64,000 nucleotides of DNA from the NCBI GenBank assembly GCA_900321275.1, contig ONVI01000005.1, forward strand, positions 1 to 64,000, in the 5' to 3' direction. The notes beneath the pieces are model-generated. The model was given only the letters and a program-made list of their open reading frames with translations. It made no database searches and was not told the DNA's origin. How positions within the stretch are numbered: the first letter of the stretch is position 1; each line of letters starts with the position of its first letter. Below are positions 15,311 through 25,910 of the stretch, one piece after another. This DNA comes from an uncultured Eubacteriales bacterium (GTDB taxonomy: Bacteria > Bacillota > Clostridia > Oscillospirales > Oscillospiraceae). A program made the position numbers and the translations under genes.

Positions 15311-18015
15311 TATTTCTTAAAGATGATTTTCACACCCTGTGTGGCGGCATGCTTGAGCATCGGGCCGACCTTGTCCTCGCACCTGACCATGTTGGAGGCG
15401 GCGGGTACGTCGCGCTGCAGGTGGATGGCGTCGAACATGCATCTTGTGGTGCACAGACCGCAGCCGATGCACTTGTTCTGGTCGACGACGCTCACGCCGC
15501 AGCCCAGGCAGCGGCTGGCCTCGTTTTTGACCTGCTCCTCGGTAAAGGTGAGACGGTCATGCTCGAAGGATCTGGCTTTGGCGGGATCGTGCAGAATCTC
15601 CTGACGGGCGGGTCTGTCGAAGCTGTCCACGCCGAGAACGATGTCGTCCTTATTGAGCTCGTAGAACTCGCGCAGGTTGCGGCCGCGCGTGAGGCTCTGC
15701 CCGTCCTGAACAAAGCGGTGCAGGGACTCGGCACCCTCGCGGCCCGCGGCGATGGCGTCGATGGCAAACTTCGGGCCGGTATAGACATCGCCGCCGACGA
15801 AGATATCCTTCTGCTCGGTCTGATAGGTGACGGGATCGGCGAGCGCAACGCCCTTTCTGCCGGTCTTGAGCGCGCCGACGTCGAGATTGCCCCAGTCGAT
15901 AACCTGGCCGACAGCGGAGAGGACGGAGTCAACCTCGATGGTCTCAAATTTGCCGGTGCCGACAGGCTTGCGGAGGCCTTTTTCATCGGGCTCGCCCAGC
16001 TCCATGATCTCCACCTTGAGGCCGGTAACCTTGCCGTTCTCGCCGAGAATTTCCGCAGGCGCGTTGAGGAAGCAGAACTTCACGCCCTCGGCCTTCGCCT
16101 CGGCGACTTCCTCCTTGTCGGCGGGCATTTCGGCCTCGCTGCGGCGGTAGATCACATAAGTCTCCGCGCCGAGACGGACGGCTGTGCGGCACACGTCCAT
16201 CGCGACGTTGCCGCCGCCGATGACGGCGCACTTCCTGCCGATCTCGGGCTTGTTGCCGAGATTGACCTCACGCAGAAATTCCACGCCGCCGTAAACACCG
16301 TTCAGATCCTCCCCGGGGATGTTGAGCCTGGCAAGCTTCTGCGCGCCGATGGCGACATAGAAGCCCTTGTAGCCCTCCTTGCGGAGCTCGTCAATGGTGA
16401 CGTCCCTGCCGACCTCGGTGTTCATCCGGAACTTGACGCCCATCTTCTCGAGCACCGCAATCTCACCCCTGAGGGCGCTGCGGTCGAGGCGGTAGCTGGG
16501 GATGCCCATGACGAGCATGCCGCCCGGCTGGGGATTGCGGTCAAATACGGTGACGTTCACATAGCCCATGCGTGCGAGGTAGTACGCGCAGCTCAGACCC
16601 GCGGGGCCTGCGCCGATGATGGCGACCTTCTCTTCATAGGGCTTGTCGATGGGGCGGCGGTAGAGCGGCGCGGGGACATAGGGCTCCTCGCCCTTCAGGT
16701 CCTGCTCGGCGATGAACTTCTTGATCTCGTCGATGGCGACGGCCTTGTCGAGCTTTCCGCGGGTGCAGGCGTCCTCGCAGCGGCGGTTGCATACATAGCC
16801 GCAGACGGAGGGGAAGGGGTTGTCCTGCTTGATGAGCTTGAGCGCGTCGAGATAGCGGCCTTCCTTGGCCAGCTTGATATAGCCCTGAATGGCGATGTGC
16901 GCAGGGCAGGCGGTCTTGCAGGGCGCGGTGCCGGATTCGTGGCAGTTCTTGCGGTTGTCGGCCACATAGTTGGGGTTCCACTTGTCCTTGCCCCAGACGA
17001 GACCGGAGGGAAGCTCCTGCTTGGGATACTGTACCTCGCCGTTCTTGGTGCAGAGCTTCTGGCCCAGCTTGACCGCGCCGGCGGGACATACCTCCACGCA
17101 CTTGCCGCAGGCCACGCAGTTGTCCTTGTCCACATGGGCGCGGTAGGCGGAGGCGGAGAGGTTCGGGGTGTTGAAGTACTGGCTGGTGCGCAGGGCAAAG
17201 CAGACGCCGAGGTCGCAGTTGCACAGGCCGAAGATCTTGTCCTGACCGTCGATGTTGGTGACCTGGTGGACGTAGCCGTTCTCTTCGGAGCGCTGACAGA
17301 TCTGCAGCGCCTCTTCCTTGGTGATGGGACGGCCCTTGCCGGTCTCAATCAGGTAATCGGCAAAGTCACCGAGACCGATGCAGCAGTCATCCTGAATCTC
17401 GCCGGAGCCCTCGCCGTTGAGACGGCGGGCGTTGCGGCAGGAGCAGTAGCCGACGGAGAGCTTCCCGTCGTACTTGTCCAGCCAGTGGGAGATATGCTCG
17501 ATGGAGGCGGAAACGCTCTTGGCGGGGATGGCGTTTTCCACAGGGATGACGTGCATGCCGATGCCGTCGCCGCCGGGGGGGATCAGGTGGGTCTTGCCCT
17601 CCAGGGGGAGGAAGGTCATCTTGTCGAAGGCGTCTGCCAGCTCGGGATATTTCTCCACCTGCCAGAGAACCATATTGGTCATCTCCGCAATGCCGGGGAC
17701 AAAGAGCTGGACGTACCACTGCTTTTCATGCGCGGGGTTTTCCCGGTGATACTCCACGATGCCGTGCTCGGCGGCGTCGGTGAGCAGCTCGGTAATCCTC
17801 TCCTCGGACTTGCCGGTGAGCTTTGCGATCTCTGCCGTGGTCTTCGGCTTGCGCAGGCCCATCTTCAGCATGACCTCCGCGATCTCATCGCTGGAGCACG
17901 CGCGGTCGAGAATGATGTATTCGGGGTCATTCTCCGTCAGTTTCTTGACGCCAAACTTGTAGGGAAGGCGGTCGGTGATCATTTTTCCGAGTTCAAACAG
18001 AATCTCTCTTGCCAT
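15310..18015 (-). CDS. multi-[4Fe-4S], FAD/NAD(P)-binding oxidoreductase (GltD/NfnB-like core)
   Basis: A 901-residue modular redox protein. Residues 50-95 resemble a small winged helix. A Cys-rich segment follows (CSC near 193, LCNCDLGVC near 283), then a ferredoxin motif CVACGKCVEVCP near 300. Next is a GltD-type double-cluster domain (CKTACPAH, CGYVCNRRCEDAC; about 350-430), an FAD site GAGPAGLSC near 468 and an NAD(P)H site GGGNVAMD near 600. The C terminus has CLGCG and CIGCGLCTTRC near 835-860. The core is like the glutamate synthase small subunit/NfnB, which pass electrons between NAD(P)H and Fe-S partners. The exact reaction is unknown. It is translationally coupled to hypA. A weak promoter (TTGAAA, 17 bases, TAGTCT) lies upstream. 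Confidence 0.85.
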   Translation of the reverse strand: MAREILFELGKMITDRLPYKFGVKKLTENDPEYIILDRACSSDEIAEVMLKMGLRKPKTTAEIAKLTGKSEERITELLTDAAEHGIVEYHRENPAHEKQWYVQLFVPGIAEMTNMVLWQVEKYPELADAFDKMTFLPLEGKTHLIPPGGDGIGMHVIPVENAIPAKSVSASIEHISHWLDKYDGKLSVGYCSCRNARRLNGEGSGEIQDDCCIGLGDFADYLIETGKGRPITKEEALQICQRSEENGYVHQVTNIDGQDKIFGLCNCDLGVCFALRTSQYFNTPNLSASAYRAHVDKDNCVACGKCVEVCPAGAVKLGQKLCTKNGEVQYPKQELPSGLVWGKDKWNPNYVADNRKNCHESGTAPCKTACPAHIAIQGYIKLAKEGRYLDALKLIKQDNPFPSVCGYVCNRRCEDACTRGKLDKAVAIDEIKKFIAEQDLKGEEPYVPAPLYRRPIDKPYEEKVAIIGAGPAGLSCAYYLARMGYVNVTVFDRNPQPGGMLVMGIPSYRLDRSALRGEIAVLEKMGVKFRMNTEVGRDVTIDELRKEGYKGFYVAIGAQKLARLNIPGEDLNGVYGGVEFLREVNLGNKPEIGRKCAVIGGGNVAMDVCRTAVRLGAETYVIYRRSEAEMPADKEEVAEAKAEGVKFCFLNAPAEILGENGKVTGLKVEIMELGEPDEKGLRKPVGTGKFETIEVDSVLSAVGQVIDWGNLDVGALKTGRKGVALADPVTYQTEQKDIFVGGDVYTGPKFAIDAIAAGREGAESLHRFVQDGQSLTRGRNLREFYELNKDDIVLGVDSFDRPARQEILHDPAKARSFEHDRLTFTEEQVKNEASRCLGCGVSVVDQNKCIGCGLCTTRCMFDAIHLQRDVPAASNMVRCEDKVGPMLKHAATQGVKIIFKK

Positions 18016-18163
18016 GTCATGTCTCCTTTCCGGAACAATGTATTTGAAGAAACAAGCATAGGATGCTTATCATCAGACTATCACAAAATTGCTTTCATTT
18101 CAACTGATTTTCTGTGATATTGCCGATTTTTGGACATTCGGCATGATTTGTACAAAAAGACAC

Positions 18164-18192
18164 TTGTCTTTTGCTCACGGACGGGTTATGAT
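18164..18192 (+). promoter_or_regulatory. promoter of the ACT-domain gene
   Basis: TTGTCT (18164-18169), a 17-base spacer and TATGAT (18187-18192), 24 bases before the start codon. The region is shared with the divergent oxidoreductase-hypA operon. Confidence 0.55.
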
Positions 18193-18216
18193 AAACGCAC
18201 GGAAGGAGGGGAGTGC

Positions 18217-18654
18217 ATGCTGGATCAGTATCTCATTATCCACAAGAGCATCCTGCCCGAATACTACGAAAAGGTGATTGAGGCGCGGCGACTGATTGAA
18301 GACGGCAAAATCAAGGACGTCAGTCAGGCCGTCAGACAGGTCGGCATATCCCGCAGTACCTACTACAAATACAAGGATTTTATTCTGGAGCCTACGGAGA
18401 TCTCCGGCGGCCGCAAGGCGGTTCTGTCCATGATGCTGGAGCATGAGCAGGGAGTACTCAGCGCCCTGCTGATCCGTATCTCCGAGGCTCGCGCCAATAT
18501 CCTTACGATCACCCAGAGCCTTCCGATCCGGGACAAGGCGAGCGTCACCATCGCGCTGGACGTGAGCGAGGTGGAGGGCAGCATGGAGGATTTCGTTGCC
18601 AAGCTGTCCGAGGTTTTGGGCGTTGAGCAGGTGCGGGTGCTTGCGGTAGAATAA
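18217..18654 (+). CDS. ACT domain-containing protein (UPF0735/PheB family)
   Basis: A 145-residue protein with an N-terminal helix-turn-helix-like segment (about 30-55, VGISRSTYYKYKDF) and a C-terminal ACT domain (about 70-145). ACT domains bind amino acids and often control aromatic or branched-chain metabolism. UPF0735/PheB members are small regulators of unproven function. The ATG at 18217 follows GGAAGGAGG. It diverges from the Fe-S flavoprotein operon. Confidence 0.85.
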   Translation: MLDQYLIIHKSILPEYYEKVIEARRLIEDGKIKDVSQAVRQVGISRSTYYKYKDFILEPTEISGGRKAVLSMMLEHEQGVLSALLIRISEARANILTITQSLPIRDKASVTIALDVSEVEGSMEDFVAKLSEVLGVEQVRVLAVE

Positions 18655-18667
18655 CAATTTCAAAATC

Positions 18668-18695
18668 AAAAAGCCGCAGATTCTGCGGCTTTTTG
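18668..18695 (+). terminator. terminator of the ACT-domain gene
   Basis: A perfect stem AAAAGCCGCAGA / TCTGCGGCTTTT with T residues. The next gene starts 16 bases later, so some readthrough is likely. Confidence 0.8.
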
Positions 18696-18711
18696 AATAA
18701 GGAGCGGAAAC

Positions 18712-20865
18712 ATGGCATTCGGACGGGACAGAAAACAGATACATGATATCCTGACGCTCATCGCGCAGTACGAGGAAGAGATTGCCGGGATTGCCGACCA
18801 GCCGCGGCTTCAGCAGGAGCGGGCGGCGGAGGCCATGCGCCGCCTTTCCGAAAAACAGGTTTCGGAGATCCTGCGCGGGATGGATGTGGAAAATGTTAAC
18901 CGCGACAAGCTGGGCCTGCGTGTGGCGAGCCTCCGGGCGGCCGGAATCGAAAACATGGAGCAGCTCTGCGCGCTTTCAGCGGATCAGATCAACGCCATCA
19001 AAGGCATTGGGGACGAAGCCGCGTGGCTGATCTACACCCTGGCGGGCCGCATCCGCATGGAGGCGCAGACGGGTCTCAAGGTGCGGGTGAGCCTGGACGA
19101 CAGAAACGAGGACGCGGCGGCCCTCCTGCTGACCGCGGCCGACGCCATCGGCGCGGACAAAGCGGCAAGGCTGGCAAAAGCCGTATCCGACGAGTACCGC
19201 GCGTCGGTGGAAGCCGCCTTCCTTGCGGCAAAGCCGGCGGCGGGCATGTTCGGCTGGCTGTTCAGATCCGCCGAAAAAAAGAAAACGGCGCTTGACGCCG
19301 CCGCGTATCTCTATGATTTGCTGACCGGGGATTACGGCGAACGTGTCCGCGCGGCGCTCAAGGCCTATGATGAGCGGAAGATCCCGGACAAGGAAACAAT
19401 ATGGGACGATTTTCGCGCAAACAGCGCGGCCTATTACGCGCAGCTTGACAGACTCGACCGTTCCCTCCGGGCACAGATCGACAACAGCTACAGCGGCCTG
19501 CCGGAGGAGCTGGTGCGGGCGGTGGAGATGCAGCCCATCTATGTGGACGCGCTGCGCGCCGTGCTCCGCCCGTATCAGGAGTTCGGCGTGCGCTATATTC
19601 TGCGGCAGGGAAACGTCCTGCTGGGCGATGAAATGGGCCTCGGCAAAACCGTCCAGGCCATCGCGGCCATGGTCTCGCTCAACGCCCTCGGCGCGACCCA
19701 TTTCATGGCGGTCTGCCCGGCGAGTGTTCTGGTCAACTGGCGTCGGGAAATCGAGCAGTTCAGCGACTTGGCGGTCACGCTCATCCGCGGGGGCGATCAC
19801 GCGGCGCTGCTTGCCTGGAGGGAGAAGGGCGGCGTCGCGGTCACGACCTATGAGTCCATCAGCCGCTTTGCCCTGCCGGAGGATTTCCGTTTCTCCATGC
19901 TGGTTGCGGACGAGGCCCACTATGCGAAAAATCCGGCGGCGAAGCGGACGCAGGCCCTGCTGCTCCTGCGGCGGAAAGCGGAGCGCGTACTCTTTATGAC
20001 CGGCACGCCGCTGGAAAACCGCGTGGACGAGATGTGCTTTCTCGTCTCCTGCCTGCGCCCGGACATCGCCGGGCAGGTCAAGGAGATCAAATACATCTCC
20101 TCCGCGCCGCAGTTTCGGGAGAAGCTGTCGCCGGTCTATCTGCGCCGCACCCGGGAAGACGTGCTCAGCGAGCTGCCGGAGCTGATTCAGAAGGAAGAAT
20201 GGTGCGAGATGAGCGCGGCGGAATGGGCGCACTACGCCCTCTCCGTCCAGGCGGAGAACTTCATGGCGATGCGCCAGGTGTCCTGGGATGTGCCGATCAG
20301 ACAGTCGTCCAAAGCGCAGCGTCTTCTGGAGCTCTGCGACGAGGCAAGGGAGGACGGGCGCAAGATCATCGTCTTCTCCTATTTCCGCGATACCATCCGC
20401 GCCGTGCGGGAGCTTCTCGGCAAGCGCGCGCTGGAACCGATCACCGGCGCCGTCTCCCCGGCGCGGCGCCAGGAGATCGTGGACGCCTTTGCGCAGGCGG
20501 AGGACGGGACGGTGCTGATCTGCCAGGTACAGGCGGGCGGCACGGGGCTCAACATCCAGGCCGCAAGCGTCGTTATCTTCTGTGAGCCGCAGCTCAAGCC
20601 GTCGCTGGAAAACCAGGCAATCTCCCGCGCCTATCGCATGGGACAGCTCAACTCCGTGCTGGTGTACCGCCTGCTCTGTGACAACACTGTGGATGAGCGC
20701 ATCCTGGAGCTTTTGCGCGAAAAGCAGGACGTTTTTGATTCCTTCGCGGAGGAGTCGACCGTCGGCAGCGAATACCTCAAGGCGGAAAAAAGCATCAGCG
20801 CCGCCATCATCCAGATGGAAAAGGAGCGCCTGAACGCCGGGGAGATCCCGCTTCTGCCGGAATAA
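18712..20865 (+). CDS. SNF2-family DEAD/DEAH helicase with N-terminal HhH domain
   Basis: A 717-residue protein. Residues 55-120 contain a helix-hairpin-helix-like motif (INAIKGIGDEAAWLIY). The SNF2 core starts near 285 with LRPYQEFGVRYI, then Walker A DEMGLGKT near 305, DEAH near 400 and motif III TGTPLENR near 427. The second RecA lobe has VFSYFRDT, GTGLNIQAA and the arginine-finger motif QAISRAYRMGQ. SNF2 ATPases move along double-stranded DNA and remodel protein-DNA complexes. No nuclease, methylase or other partner gene adjoins it, so I see no sign of a restriction or defence operon. ATG follows AAGGAG. Confidence 0.9.
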   Translation: MAFGRDRKQIHDILTLIAQYEEEIAGIADQPRLQQERAAEAMRRLSEKQVSEILRGMDVENVNRDKLGLRVASLRAAGIENMEQLCALSADQINAIKGIGDEAAWLIYTLAGRIRMEAQTGLKVRVSLDDRNEDAAALLLTAADAIGADKAARLAKAVSDEYRASVEAAFLAAKPAAGMFGWLFRSAEKKKTALDAAAYLYDLLTGDYGERVRAALKAYDERKIPDKETIWDDFRANSAAYYAQLDRLDRSLRAQIDNSYSGLPEELVRAVEMQPIYVDALRAVLRPYQEFGVRYILRQGNVLLGDEMGLGKTVQAIAAMVSLNALGATHFMAVCPASVLVNWRREIEQFSDLAVTLIRGGDHAALLAWREKGGVAVTTYESISRFALPEDFRFSMLVADEAHYAKNPAAKRTQALLLLRRKAERVLFMTGTPLENRVDEMCFLVSCLRPDIAGQVKEIKYISSAPQFREKLSPVYLRRTREDVLSELPELIQKEEWCEMSAAEWAHYALSVQAENFMAMRQVSWDVPIRQSSKAQRLLELCDEAREDGRKIIVFSYFRDTIRAVRELLGKRALEPITGAVSPARRQEIVDAFAQAEDGTVLICQVQAGGTGLNIQAASVVIFCEPQLKPSLENQAISRAYRMGQLNSVLVYRLLCDNTVDERILELLREKQDVFDSFAEESTVGSEYLKAEKSISAAIIQMEKERLNAGEIPLLPE

Positions 20866-20896
20866 AACGGGAAAAATGCAGTTCGCGACAGCCCCT

Positions 20897-21244
20897 TTAT
20901 AACACCGCTTTCCAGGTCGCTTCCTGAAATCCGGGGATCACGGCGTCTTTACTCACCAGGAGCGGGCGCTTGACCAGCATTCCGTCGCTGGCCAAAAGCC
21001 GGAGCTGCTCCTCCTCACTCATGGTGCCGAGCTTGTCCTTGAGACCCAGCTCCCGGTAGAGCATGCCGCTGGTGTTGAAAAAGCGTCTGAGCGGCAGCCC
21101 GCTCTTTTTCCACCAGTTGAGCAGTTCTTCGTAGCTGGGGTTTTCTTCCTTGACGGGCCGCACGGTATAATCCGCGCCCTGCTCATCCAGCCACCGCAGA
21201 GCCTTGCGGCAGGTCGAACATTTTTCGTAACAGAGTATCGTCAT
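20897..21244 (-). CDS. ArsC/Spx-family protein (arsenate reductase-like)
   Basis: A 115-residue thioredoxin-fold protein with the N-terminal CSTCRKA (CxxC) and the family pattern FFNTSGMLYRELGLKDK, RPLLVSK and GFQEATW. The family includes glutaredoxin-linked arsenate reductases and Spx transcription regulators. The length and lone position, with no arsenic genes nearby, fit the widespread YffB/Spx-like group of unclear function. ATG at 21244 follows GGAGG at 7 bases; the frame extends upstream into a repeat and that part is not coding. Confidence 0.85.
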   Translation of the reverse strand: MTILCYEKCSTCRKALRWLDEQGADYTVRPVKEENPSYEELLNWWKKSGLPLRRFFNTSGMLYRELGLKDKLGTMSEEEQLRLLASDGMLVKRPLLVSKDAVIPGFQEATWKAVL

Positions 21245-21261
21245 GAAATCGCCTCCTTTTT

Positions 21262-21421
21262 GGAAACACTGCATAAATCGCCGCGCACGTATTGACGGCA
21301 TCTTTTCCGCCTGCCTTTGCCTGAAAAACTTGAAATACACAAAGTATTCCTGCGCTTTTCAGGCTTCGTCAGCCGAAAATCTGCTCGCCGATCCGCACAC
21401 TCCGGTTTAATCAGCGTTTCC
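21262..21421 (-). repeat. MITE-like element, copy 1
   Basis: About 160 bases with inverted ends (GGAAACACTGCATAAAT at the left, and GGAAACGCTGATTAAAC on the opposite strand at the right). The inside shares long blocks with copy 2 in inverse orientation, such as GACGAAGCCTGAAAAGCG and GGAATACTTTGTGTATTTC, and has an internal hairpin CCTGAAAA/TTTTCAGG. No protein is encoded, so mobilisation by a transposase elsewhere is inferred. It occupies most of the gap upstream of the ArsC-like gene; the remaining ~150 bases hold the tetR leader. Confidence 0.75.
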
Positions 21422-21435
21422 TTATTTTACTCCTT

Positions 21436-21527
21436 TTGTTTCATTTTGACAATGTGAAAATATGTTTTTACAAAATTGAATAATTGTGAAAAACAGGACT
21501 TCCTTTTTTATGGAAATGTGCTATAAT
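21436..21527 (+). promoter_or_regulatory. candidate promoter region of the TetR gene
   Basis: TTGACA (21436-21441) with TACAAA 17 bases later is one possibility. A perfect TATAAT (21522-21527) nearer the gene has only a poor -35 in front of it, which may indicate an activated or regulator-dependent promoter. Confidence 0.4.
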
Positions 21528-21575
21528 AATTAAAACATGTTGGGGTAAGCATTTGACGGACGCAGGAGGAACAAT

Positions 21576-22133
21576 ATGGCAACGTCTACGAAAAAAGCGC
21601 TTGCGGATGCGCTGAAGAAAATGATGGTCATCAAGCCCATCGACCGCATCACCGTCAACGACCTGGTGGAGACCTGCGGCGTCAGCCGTCAGACCTTTTA
21701 TTACCATTTCGATGATGTGTACGATCTTCTTGAATGGGTCTTTGAAGAGGACGCCAACGCCAATCTTCCCAGCGAGGTTGTCTATGATAACTGGCAGCAT
21801 GATGTGACGCTCTGGTTTAAATACCTCTATGATAACTCCACCTTTGCCCTGAATGTCTATGACTCCAACAGCCGCCTGTATATGCTCCGCTATATCAAGG
21901 GCAGGCTTCGGGAGTGTATTCGGAGCTTTTCCGAAATCGTTGCGGAGAACCGCTCCATCGACCGGGCCGATTTTGAGTTTATTGTGGAGTTTTATTCCAA
22001 CATCGTCGTTGGCCTGATCGCGCAGTGGATGGATCAGGGTATGCAGCTGCCCAAGGAGATCACCACGGACAGGGTGCTCAAGGTTCTCGACAACAGTATT
22101 GAAAACATCATGGAGAGATTCCAGAAGGATTGA
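21576..22133 (+). CDS. TetR/AcrR family transcriptional regulator
   Basis: A 185-residue TetR regulator. The N-terminal DNA-binding domain (about 1-50) has the helix-turn-helix ITVNDLVETCGVSRQTFYYH. The C-terminal ligand domain resembles the DhaS/TetR_C_7 subgroup (FYSNIVVGLIAQWMDQGM). TetR proteins usually repress genes next to them. Here the neighbours are a repeat, a tRNA-editing gene and an ArsC-like gene, so its target may be elsewhere. The ATG follows AGGAGG at 6 bases. Confidence 0.9.
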   Translation: MATSTKKALADALKKMMVIKPIDRITVNDLVETCGVSRQTFYYHFDDVYDLLEWVFEEDANANLPSEVVYDNWQHDVTLWFKYLYDNSTFALNVYDSNSRLYMLRYIKGRLRECIRSFSEIVAENRSIDRADFEFIVEFYSNIVVGLIAQWMDQGMQLPKEITTDRVLKVLDNSIENIMERFQKD

Positions 22134-22148
22134 TCGAAGCGCTTAAAC

Positions 22149-22299
22149 GGGCGCGCTGCAAAATGCTTGATTCCGTCATTCCGAACCAGTGACCGATGTC
22201 ACTGGTGTGGGAATCCGTCCTCTTGACGCAGAGAAGACGGATTGCCGCGACCGGTTTGTGAACTGGTCTCGCAGTGACAGGGCATTTTGCAGCGCGCCC
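22149..22299. repeat. multi-hairpin repeat nested inside a terminator stem
   Basis: The outer arms are a perfect 18-base inverted repeat (GGGCGCGCTGCAAAATGC at 22149-22166 and its complement at 22282-22299), followed by TTTTGTTTT, as in a terminator for tetR. The 115-base loop starts CGTCATTCCGAACCAGTGAC, ends GCAGTGACAG and folds into three further hairpins (for example CCAGTGAC/GTCACTGG and AATCCGTC/GACGGATT). It looks like a dispersed palindromic repeat inserted into, or carried with, a terminator. Confidence 0.65.
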
Positions 22300-22341
22300 T
22301 TTTGTTTTCAATTTCTTTATACAATAAATTGCGAAGAACGG

Positions 22342-22370
22342 TTGAAACCGCGCAGGAAATGCGCTATAAT
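22342..22370 (+). promoter_or_regulatory. sigma-A promoter of ybaK (and uvrA)
   Basis: TTGAAA (22342-22347), a 17-base spacer and TATAAT (22365-22370), 38 bases before the ybaK start. uvrA follows ybaK by 10 bases and has no obvious promoter of its own. No LexA-type box was noticed. Confidence 0.75.
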
Positions 22371-22408
22371 CACACAGTTACGAAAAATCACGGCAGGGGG
22401 ACCATGAT

Positions 22409-22885
22409 ATGGCGGAACAGAAAACAAACGTCATGCGCGTGCTTGACCAGAAAAAGATCGCCTATACCGCCCACAGCTATCCCCACGGGGACGAGGCGGT
22501 GGACGGCGTCACGGTGGCAAAGCTCACCGGGCTTGATCCCGCGCGCGTCTTCAAAACGCTGGTGACACGCGGAGCAAGCAAGAAGAACTATGTCTTTGTG
22601 ATCCCCGTGGCGGAAGAACTCGACCTGAAAAAAGCGGCGAAAGCCGTGGGGGAGAAGTCCATCGCCATGATCCATGTGAGCGAGATCAACGCCCTCACCG
22701 GCTATGTGCGCGGCGGCTGCTCACCCATCGGGATGAAGAAACAGTTTGAAACCGTCTATCATGAGAGCTGTCTGCCCCTTCCGACCATGGCGGTCAGCGC
22801 GGGCAAAATCGGCGCGCAGGTGGAGCTTGCGCCCGGCGATCTCATCAAAACCACACGCGGTAAAACCGCGGATCTTATCGTTTAG
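22409..22885 (+). CDS. ybaK: Cys-tRNA(Pro)/Cys-tRNA(Cys) deacylase YbaK
   Basis: A 158-residue YbaK/EbsC protein. The YbaK fold shows in [34 protein letters not shown] and the conserved glycine loop [14 protein letters not shown] that forms the aminoacyl-binding pocket. YbaK removes cysteine mistakenly loaded on tRNA-Pro. It precedes uvrA by 10 bases in a likely two-gene transcript. Confidence 0.92.
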   Translation: MAEQKTNVMRVLDQKKIAYTAHSYPHGDEAVDGVTVAKLTGLDPARVFKTLVTRGASKKNYVFVIPVAEELDLKKAAKAVGEKSIAMIHVSEINALTGYVRGGCSPIGMKKQFETVYHESCLPLPTMAVSAGKIGAQVELAPGDLIKTTRGKTADLIV

Positions 22886-22895
22886 GAGTATTTCT

Positions 22896-25722
<2,827 letters not shown>

Positions 25723-25733
<11 letters not shown>

Positions 25734-25880
25734 TTCAACCGACGTGTTCAGACCGAGCGGATTTTTTGTCTGACGAAGCCTGAAAAGCGATGGAATACTT
25801 TGTGTATTTCGAGCTTTTCAGGCAAAGCCGGGCGGAAAATCCACCGTCAGGATGTGTGCGGGGATTTATTCAGCGTTTCC
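25723..25880 (+). repeat. MITE-like element, copy 2
   Basis: About 158 bases from GGAAACGCTGATTCAACC to TTTATTCAGCGTTTCC. The inverted termini and inner blocks match copy 1 at 21262-21421, which is in the opposite orientation. The first 11 bases are read as the final uvrA codons. It separates uvrA from recD2, so any recD2 promoter is either in this repeat or shared with uvrA. Confidence 0.75.
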
Positions 25881-25910
25881 AAAGAATAAACAACACGCGA
25901 GAGGTATCCC

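Noticed and set aside
15349..18117. 922-residue open frame antisense to the Fe-S flavoprotein
   Set aside because: Composition is Ala/Val/Asp/His-rich with no motif. The opposite strand has full cofactor motifs.
18712..20865. SNF2 helicase as part of a defence system such as DISARM
   Set aside because: No methylase, nuclease or DUF1998 gene is adjacent. Neighbours are an ACT-domain gene and an ArsC-like gene.
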